Part shown: positions 59,232 through 64,000 of the stretch, in pieces
How positions within the stretch are numbered: position 1 is the first letter of the stretch
How the letters are laid out: the number at the start of each line of letters is the position of its first letter
NCBI GenBank assembly: GCA_910584525.1
Contig: CAJUAT010000003.1
Span: forward strand, 27,737 to 91,736
Reading direction: 5' to 3'
Source: an uncultured Muribaculaceae bacterium
GTDB taxonomy: Bacteria; Bacteroidota; Bacteroidia; Bacteroidales; Muribaculaceae
Length of the DNA: 64,000 nucleotides
Position numbers and translations under genes: made by a program
The notes under the pieces: generated by a model
Told to the model about the DNA's origin: nothing
Databases searched by the model: none
Seen by the model: only the letters and a program-made list of their open reading frames with translations

Positions 59232-60293
59232 ATGTCAAAGACCGCATATCACATCTCACTCAAAGGCTACGTCGGAGGCTGGGACTTCGACCGTAGCGAT
59301 GTCGACGCTGTGCTCGCCGAGAACGACGGCAAGCGCGTCAACGTCCTTATCGACTCGCTCGGTGGCTCGCTCGCTACCGGCCTCTCTATCTCTGCCGCTT
59401 TCCGTAACCACGGCGATGTGGCGGTGCATTTCGTCGGACTCAATGCCTCTGCCGCCACCATCGCTTCGCTCGGTGCGGCCCACATCTCAATCGACGCCGG
59501 GGCTATGTACCTCGTGCATAAGTGCTCGATGGCTTTCTTCGAGTGGGGCAGTCTCAACAGCGACCAGTTCGCTACGCTCATCACCGACATTGAGAAGATT
59601 AAGGCCGACCTCGATAAGCTCGACCTCAATGTAGCCCAACTCTACGCCAAGAAGTGCCGCAAGCCCGTTGCGGATCTTCTCGCACTTATGAAAGTCGGAG
59701 GCTGGCTCACCGCCAAGGAAGCCCTCGACTGGGGCTTCGTCGATGAAATCACCGACCTTGCCGATGAACCGGCTCCCAAACTCACCGACGCCATCGCATC
59801 CGCTATGGCGAGCGCCGGTATGCCCATACCCAACATTCAAATCTCCGAATCCGACAAGGAGTCGGCGTTCGGCAAGTTCCTCGCTGCGCTCACTTCCTTC
59901 TTCAAGCCTACCGCCAATCCCGTAACTAATTCACTCCACAACGCCATGATTAAATCCTACAAGTTCCTGTCGGCTGTCCTGGCCGACAAGCCTCTGACCG
60001 TGACCGACGGCGCCGCCTCAATCACCACCGAACAGCTTGACTCCATCGAGAACGCGCTCGCCGACAAAGATAAACTTGTCAACGAGCAGAAAGCGACCAT
60101 CGAAGCCCACGAGGCCACTATCAAGACCAAGGACGAGACTATCGCTTCGCTCCGGTCCAAACTCGAAAAGAAGCCCGCCGAAGACTCCAAGCAGGTCATC
60201 GACGAGGGCAAGAAAGACACGGAGCCGGCCAACGAGGCAGAGACATACTGCAAGACCGTCAACTCAGCCCGCAAGCTCTACAACATGGTCTAA
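59232..60293 (+). CDS. ClpP-like prohead protease with C-terminal scaffold-like region
   Basis: 353 aa. Residues 1-190 are a ClpP/crotonase-like S14 peptidase: VNVLIDSLGGSLATGLSISAAFRNHG, catalytic Ser in GLNASAATIASLGAAHISID, His in GAMYLVHKCSMAF, WLTAKEALDWGFVDEI (Asp region). From about 235 on the chain is helical and charged (SLHNAMIKSYKFLSAVLADKP, then KDKLVNEQKATIEAHEATIKTKDETIASLRSKLEKKP), a coiled coil like a scaffold protein. Protease and scaffold in one chain is seen in several tailed phages. Immediately upstream of the major capsid gene, which fits capsid maturation. Confidence 0.88.
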   Translation: MSKTAYHISLKGYVGGWDFDRSDVDAVLAENDGKRVNVLIDSLGGSLATGLSISAAFRNHGDVAVHFVGLNASAATIASLGAAHISIDAGAMYLVHKCSMAFFEWGSLNSDQFATLITDIEKIKADLDKLDLNVAQLYAKKCRKPVADLLALMKVGGWLTAKEALDWGFVDEITDLADEPAPKLTDAIASAMASAGMPIPNIQISESDKESAFGKFLAALTSFFKPTANPVTNSLHNAMIKSYKFLSAVLADKPLTVTDGAASITTEQLDSIENALADKDKLVNEQKATIEAHEATIKTKDETIASLRSKLEKKPAEDSKQVIDEGKKDTEPANEAETYCKTVNSARKLYNMV

Positions 60294-60331
60294 CCCCGAT
60301 TCCCGATTTCAAATTTCCAATCCCCAAAAAT

Positions 60332-61291
60332 ATGGCAGGTAAATTTTCCTTTTCCCTCGCTCAGTATCAGGAAGCCGCGACTATCTACCGCAAGGATCTT
60401 CTCATGCTGCCTATCATCGGCATACAGGAGTCCTTGCAGTATATGACCGGTCGCCCCGGCATCCGATACAAGGAGGAAGTCGCCTCTATCAGCGGCGACG
60501 CGCAGTTCGCGCCCTACAAGCCCTCGCGTTCGCAGGACTTCAACCTCAATCTCGACTTCCGCACTCTGGAGACTTTCTTCGGCTCCGTTGTCGCCAAGTT
60601 CGAGCCTAACTCGGCTATCTCCACGCTTCTCGGCACAGGTGCCACCAAGGGCGACGGTCAGATGACCACGCCCACCGCGCTCCACGTGCTCGCCCTTATC
60701 GCAAAGGGTCTCGCCGAGCATCTGAACGACGCTCTGTGGAGCGGCAAGCGCAATCCCGGCGGCGATACCACCGCTGACCTTTTCGATGGTTTCGATACCA
60801 TCACCGAAAAGGAGATTGCCGCAGGTGCTATCGCTTCCGACCTCGGCAACTACATGAAGATTGACGAGGCCATCACCTCGGCCAACGCCGTCGACGTTGC
60901 CAAGTCGATTCTGTTCTCGCTCGACCCGCGACTCCGCAAGGAGGAACTATATATGTTCTGCTCGCAGGACTTCGCCGACAAATACAACGAGGGCTATCTG
61001 ATGACTCACGGGGGTATCTCTTACAATACCCAGTATGACCAGACCGCCGTCGAAGGCTCCAACGGTCGCCTCAAACTTGTGCCCCTCTATAACAAGATGG
61101 ACTCCAAGTTTATCCACATCTGCCCGAAGTCCAACATGCTCGTCGGCTACGACCAGATGGGCGACATCGAGAATATCCTCGTCAAGGAGTATGAGCCGTT
61201 CATCCTCTCGTATATCGCCACTATGTTCTTCGGCGTTCAGTTCGAGTCTATCGACAAGCGACGCTTCAAGGCTGTGGAAATCACCGTCTAA
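60332..61291 (+). CDS. Major capsid protein
   Basis: 319 aa. Position (38 bp after the protease-scaffold gene) and length suit an HK97-fold coat protein. Visible parts include an N-terminal helix AGKFSFSLAQYQEAATIYRKDLLMLP, FDGFDTITEKEIAAG, a spine-helix-like DVAKSILFSLDPRLRKEELYMFCSQDFADKYNEGY, and the C-terminal P/A-domain strands KFIHICPKSNMLVGYDQMGDIENILVKEYEPFILSYIATMFFGVQFES (the usual late coat-protein block). No signature motif exists for this family, so the call rests on context and pattern. Confidence 0.82.
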   Translation: MAGKFSFSLAQYQEAATIYRKDLLMLPIIGIQESLQYMTGRPGIRYKEEVASISGDAQFAPYKPSRSQDFNLNLDFRTLETFFGSVVAKFEPNSAISTLLGTGATKGDGQMTTPTALHVLALIAKGLAEHLNDALWSGKRNPGGDTTADLFDGFDTITEKEIAAGAIASDLGNYMKIDEAITSANAVDVAKSILFSLDPRLRKEELYMFCSQDFADKYNEGYLMTHGGISYNTQYDQTAVEGSNGRLKLVPLYNKMDSKFIHICPKSNMLVGYDQMGDIENILVKEYEPFILSYIATMFFGVQFESIDKRRFKAVEITV

Positions 61292-61311
61292 CCCTTAACA
61301 CCCATTCAGAT

Positions 61312-61884
61312 ATGGCTACAAAATGTACCTCTATCCAAAAGTCGCTCGGCTGGTGCCAAGGCACTCCCGAGCTTCCGGGTGTGAAGCGTCGCATCTACTA
61401 TCTCGCCAAGTCGCTCATCCTCGGCTTCCCTCAGTTGCCGCGCGATGAACTTGGCCGACCCACTTCGGCTATCCTAACCGGCGAGTACACTCTTGCCGCT
61501 GATGCCAAGTGGAAGTATATCGACATTCTCCCCGACAAGTCGCAGCTGACCTCGGAGGCTCAGGGCGAGCTTCCCTCGCAGACGCAGCTCAACAAACTCG
61601 TTGCCGTGCATCCGGGCGTCGGAGCGGATGCCTCCGCTGCCGCCGCTTACATCAACAACACCGACAACGTGTTCGTCGTAGAGGATATGAAAGGAAACTT
61701 TCGAGTCCTCGGCAATGACAAGTGGAGCACCAAGGCGACTGTCGCCCAGGATCTCGGTCAGGGTGCCACCGGCACTACCTCGACCACTATCAATGTCGAG
61801 GCTACCGACGAAGTGCCCGCGCCCTTCTTTGTCGGCACACTCGAAACCGAGGACGGCGACATCAAGTGCGGTCAGGCCGCGTAA
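61312..61884 (+). CDS. Putative phage virion protein, 190 aa
   Basis: Follows the coat gene by 20 bp. Strand-rich with Thr, Ala and Gly: YINNTDNVFVVEDMKGNFRVLGNDKWSTKATVAQDLGQG, then TGTTSTTINVEATDEVPAPFFVGTLETEDGDI. The N-terminal part has a Cys pair (KCTSIQKSLGWCQGTPELPG). This suits a tail-tube, head decoration or head-completion protein, but no family is recognised. Conservation of position after the coat gene in Bacteroidetes phages supports a structural role (inference). Confidence 0.7.
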   Translation: MATKCTSIQKSLGWCQGTPELPGVKRRIYYLAKSLILGFPQLPRDELGRPTSAILTGEYTLAADAKWKYIDILPDKSQLTSEAQGELPSQTQLNKLVAVHPGVGADASAAAAYINNTDNVFVVEDMKGNFRVLGNDKWSTKATVAQDLGQGATGTTSTTINVEATDEVPAPFFVGTLETEDGDIKCGQAA

Positions 61885-61896
61885 TCTCCGCGCTCT

Positions 61897-62571
61897 ATGA
61901 TAAAGAGAAGCGTCAGGGAGGGAGCAATAGCGTTGGACGACGTGTTGAACGACATCGAAGTGCCTTCGCTCGACGTTCCTGACCTCGACGCTTCTTCTTT
62001 TTCTCGCGACGAGAGCAAAGACCTCTTTGCCGAGAAAAAGCGGGCGGCATGGAAAGACGTGCAGCAAGCGGAGGCTCGCTGCGACTTCGCCCCTAACAAG
62101 GTGCGAATTTCCTACCGCAATCCGTCATTCGGGATTATATCGCTCTGGAAGAAATCGCTCTATGGCCGGACGCTGACCGACATTAAGAGCGACGATGCTA
62201 TGGTCGAGAAATTTGCCGAGGGCATGAATACCCTTATCCGGCAAATCCTCGGTCATTCGCTCGCTTCCGGCGACTGGTGCATCGTTACCTCGCCCAAACG
62301 TCGCCACAAGACGCGCAACTTCGCTTCGCTCATTGCAGCGCAGTTAGGCTCGCTTCTCGGCATACCATTCTACGAAGATATTGCCGAGTGCCACTCGAAG
62401 CATCGTGTCGGGGCGGTGTTTACCTTTGGAGCAGATCCACCAAAGGAGCGCAACATAATCGTGTTCGACGATTTTGTTACCACCGGTGCCACGATGATCT
62501 CGATGAAAAACCTGCTCGAACCGCTCGGCTACAACCTCGTGTTCTTCACAGGCATAAACAATAAAATTTAA
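61897..62571 (+). CDS. Phage phosphoribosyltransferase-like protein
   Basis: 224 aa with the PRPP-binding loop of type I phosphoribosyltransferases: NIIVFDDFVTTGATMISMKNLL near residue 190, preceded by PKRRHKTRNFASLIAAQLGSLLGIPFYEDIAECHSKHRVGAVFTFGADPPKERN. This half resembles ComF. The N-terminal 100 residues, with RISYRNPSFGIISLWKKSLYGRTLTDIKSDD, are phage-specific. ComF/PRT-like genes occur in several Bacteroidetes phages, and the reaction here is unknown. It begins 12 bp after the virion-protein gene. Confidence 0.82.
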   Translation: MIKRSVREGAIALDDVLNDIEVPSLDVPDLDASSFSRDESKDLFAEKKRAAWKDVQQAEARCDFAPNKVRISYRNPSFGIISLWKKSLYGRTLTDIKSDDAMVEKFAEGMNTLIRQILGHSLASGDWCIVTSPKRRHKTRNFASLIAAQLGSLLGIPFYEDIAECHSKHRVGAVFTFGADPPKERNIIVFDDFVTTGATMISMKNLLEPLGYNLVFFTGINNKI

Positions 62572-62626
62572 CCGCTCGTGTCAAAATACTTTTGACCCCT
62601 GCGGCCAATTTAATTTTGACCCCCTT

Positions 62627-63244
62627 ATGGACCACAAATTCACCCAACAGATAAAGGAATGGCTGGAGCAGCATCACGACGAGCGCGACTATGCCGCCGG
62701 TGCTCTCATTCTTCTGAAACTCTCAGGCAATCAGATTATTTATCGTAATCTTATTGCCAATCCGTCTGCCAAGGCTGACTTCATCGAGTATCAGATTCAG
62801 AAATATTACAACTTCCGCGTCCAAGCCCTGACTCATGCGCAGGTCGAGGAAATGGCAGAGCAGGTAAAGACCATCGCCGACGAGCATCATCTGACAGACG
62901 ATGCTTCTACCGAGCCGGAAGATGAACGTCGCCTCGGTAAACGCGAAGACCACGCTTCGCTACCTGACGAAATCAAGGCGAAGTACGTTGAGAATCTTTC
63001 GCTTCTCCAACGTATGCGCGTGCTGCATCTGCGCCTCCGCTCGCTCTCGCTTGAAAACGCCACATGCCCGGACTCCGAGCGTTATCCGTTCCTCAAAGAA
63101 CTTATAACGCTCGACAAGAAGCTTCACGCCAACTGGGAGGCTTACGACCATTATGTTGCCCCCGGCCCCGATGCCGTTCCCTCGCGATCGGCAAAAGCCA
63201 AACGCTCCGCCGCCGGTAGCAAGAAGTCCGCCAAGTTATCGTGA
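62627..63244 (+). CDS. Hypothetical phage protein, 205 aa
   Basis: Not recognised. Mainly helical. It starts HKFTQQIKEWLEQHHDERDYAAGALILLKLSGNQIIYRNLIANPSAKADFIEYQIQKYYNFRVQ; this opening may bind other virion parts. A later helical bundle (LLQRMRVLHLRLRSLSLEN, ELITLDKKLHANWEAYDHY) is followed by a short basic tail rich in Ala, Lys and Ser. Gene position between the PRT and PLD-like genes suggests a head or packaging accessory, but nothing in the chain proves it. Confidence 0.78.
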   Translation: MDHKFTQQIKEWLEQHHDERDYAAGALILLKLSGNQIIYRNLIANPSAKADFIEYQIQKYYNFRVQALTHAQVEEMAEQVKTIADEHHLTDDASTEPEDERRLGKREDHASLPDEIKAKYVENLSLLQRMRVLHLRLRSLSLENATCPDSERYPFLKELITLDKKLHANWEAYDHYVAPGPDAVPSRSAKAKRSAAGSKKSAKLS

Positions 63245-63263
63245 AACGCTTTCGTAGAAAGAA

Positions 63264-63785
63264 ATGAAAAGGACTGCCGACATTACCCAAATCCTTCGAC
63301 CGTTGAAAGAGACGCCGTTTCAGGCTTACCTTTCAAATGCCGTGCAGGTTGCAGACATTCTCGAATGGATTTTAAGCCAAGTCGGCATTGCCGAAGTGTG
63401 GCAGACTTCTTTCTCAATCTCCGAGGAATTTCTTCGACGCTTATTCTTCATCACAAAGGATAAGCGCGTGAGCCGGATTAACCTTGTGCTCGACCACAAG
63501 GCTACCAACAAGACGCTCAAACTGTGGGCGTTTATCACCCAAGTTATCGAGCGCACCTATCTTGCCGATAACCACAGCAAGATTTTGTTGGTGAAATCCG
63601 AGGTCGGAGATACTGTTTCGGTCATTACCTCACAGAACTTGACCCGTGGCAACCGCCACGAGTCGGCGTTTATCTCCACCGATAAAGCAATCTTCGACCG
63701 GCTCCACGAGCAGGTCAACGATTTAATAACCAATCACAGCGTACCACTCCATGACTTATTCCGAGACCGAATTACAGCAGATTGA
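63264..63785 (+). CDS. PLD-like domain phage protein, 173 aa
   Basis: One PLD-type half: residues about 25-80 form the first strands (VADILEWILSQVGIAEVWQTSFSISEEFLRRLF), and near residue 105 DNHSKILLVKSEVGDTVSVITSQNLTRGNRHESAFIS has H-x-K followed by N-x-x-R-G-N-R-x-E, a single catalytic block with the Glu of single-HKD nucleases. Such proteins act as dimers. It may cut or repair DNA at packaging. It overlaps the next gene by 35 bp. The second PLD-like protein in this window (32737-33474) is unrelated in detail. Confidence 0.8.
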   Translation: MKRTADITQILRPLKETPFQAYLSNAVQVADILEWILSQVGIAEVWQTSFSISEEFLRRLFFITKDKRVSRINLVLDHKATNKTLKLWAFITQVIERTYLADNHSKILLVKSEVGDTVSVITSQNLTRGNRHESAFISTDKAIFDRLHEQVNDLITNHSVPLHDLFRDRITAD

Positions 63786-64000
63786 AAAATACGCTTCAAT
63801 CTACTTGAAGATTTCCGACATCGCCGTGATACTCGATATTCCGGCTGATGTGCTTCGCGAAGACATCGCCGACCGAGGCACCGACGTCAGCAAGGCTTAC
63901 CGTCGTGGCAAAGCCGCCTCTAAGGTCAAGCTCCATTCTCAGGAAATGATGCTTGCACAGGTCGGCTCGCCGCTCGCTATCGAGAACGCCCACCGCAATT
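63751..64000 (+). CDS. Terminase small subunit-like protein, cut by window edge
   Basis: 83 codons visible from ATG at 63751: MTYSETELQQIEKYASIYLK then ISDIAVILDIPADVLREDIA and VSKAYRRGKAASKVKLHSQE. The helix-turn-helix around SDIAVILDIPADVLREDI followed by a basic helix is the pattern of terminase small-subunit DNA-binding domains. The frame has no stop before the edge. The start overlaps the PLD-like gene. If correct, the large terminase subunit should follow beyond the window, giving a head-then-packaging order instead of the usual packaging-then-head. Confidence 0.6.
   Translation, partial: MTYSETELQQIEKYASIYLKISDIAVILDIPADVLREDIADRGTDVSKAYRRGKAASKVKLHSQEMMLAQVGSPLAIENAHRN

Noticed and set aside
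1..64000. tRNA or rRNA genes, including one as a phage attachment site
   Set aside because: No cloverleaf or rRNA-like sequence was recognised by eye; a tRNAscan/Infernal run would be needed to be certain.

Overview
The window looks like a chromosomal piece of a Bacteroidales bacterium, most likely of the Muribaculaceae or a close relative. The evidence is an LpxC-FabZ fusion inside lpxD-lpxC/fabZ-lpxA, a Na+-pumping methylmalonyl-CoA decarboxylase operon, a UpxY-type antiterminator heading a surface-polysaccharide operon, Bacteroidetes promoters (TTG, 19-20 nt, TAnnTTTG), and AAA-ATPase-like/PD-(D/E)XK and GxxExxY proteins. No rRNA or tRNA gene was recognised. The family-level placement is inference.

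1-12.1 kb is housekeeping: rarA (cut by the left edge), a HAD hydrolase, a pRiA4b ORF-3-like protein, then mce-mmdA-oadG-biotin carrier-oadB on the minus strand (succinate/propionate metabolism coupled to Na+ export). Divergent from it is the lipid A operon lpxD-lpxC/fabZ-lpxA.

11-49.3 kb is one long minus-strand surface-polysaccharide region. Transcription starts at a good promoter near 49.4 kb and runs through upxY, a sugar aminotransferase and a NeuD/PglD-like acetyltransferase. It then enters an unusual set of acyl-chain genes: two acyl carrier proteins, two KAS III enzymes, two SDRs, a VOC protein, a split transketolase, an adenylate-forming ligase and a LuxE-LuxC fusion. Further downstream come glycosyltransferases, a Wzx flippase, a PIG-L deacetylase, a FemAB/BioF2-like transferase, a Wzy-like polymerase, an MBOAT/SGNH acylation pair and two acyltransferase-3 proteins. 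Both acyltransferase-3 genes carry a C8 tract in codons 5-7, so they are candidates for phase variation.

The locus is broken by repeat-bounded islands of nuclease-like genes. These are a tandem pair of near-identical 521-aa ATPase/PD-(D/E)XK genes that share a 634-bp block, a GxxExxY gene, and a three-gene DUF262 / DUF3696-like ATPase / PLD-like operon between two direct copies of a ~220-bp repeat. The last is a candidate defence system. At least four families of intergenic repeats and palindromes are scattered through this part.

49.4-64 kb is a prophage or phage-like element that runs past the right edge. A junction zone holds an ArdA pseudogene fused to an Abi_2-like fragment. Then come a divergent repressor/early-gene switch, small HTH proteins, a 1184-aa CHC2-Toprim-helicase replication protein, an AT-rich hairpin with AGACAACG repeats (candidate origin), two unknown genes and a terminator. 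A ~770-nt GC-rich stretch without a convincing gene follows (candidate structured RNA), then ardA and a structural module: ClpP-like prohead protease with a scaffold-like tail, major capsid protein, a phosphoribosyltransferase, a PLD-like protein and the start of a possible terminase small subunit.
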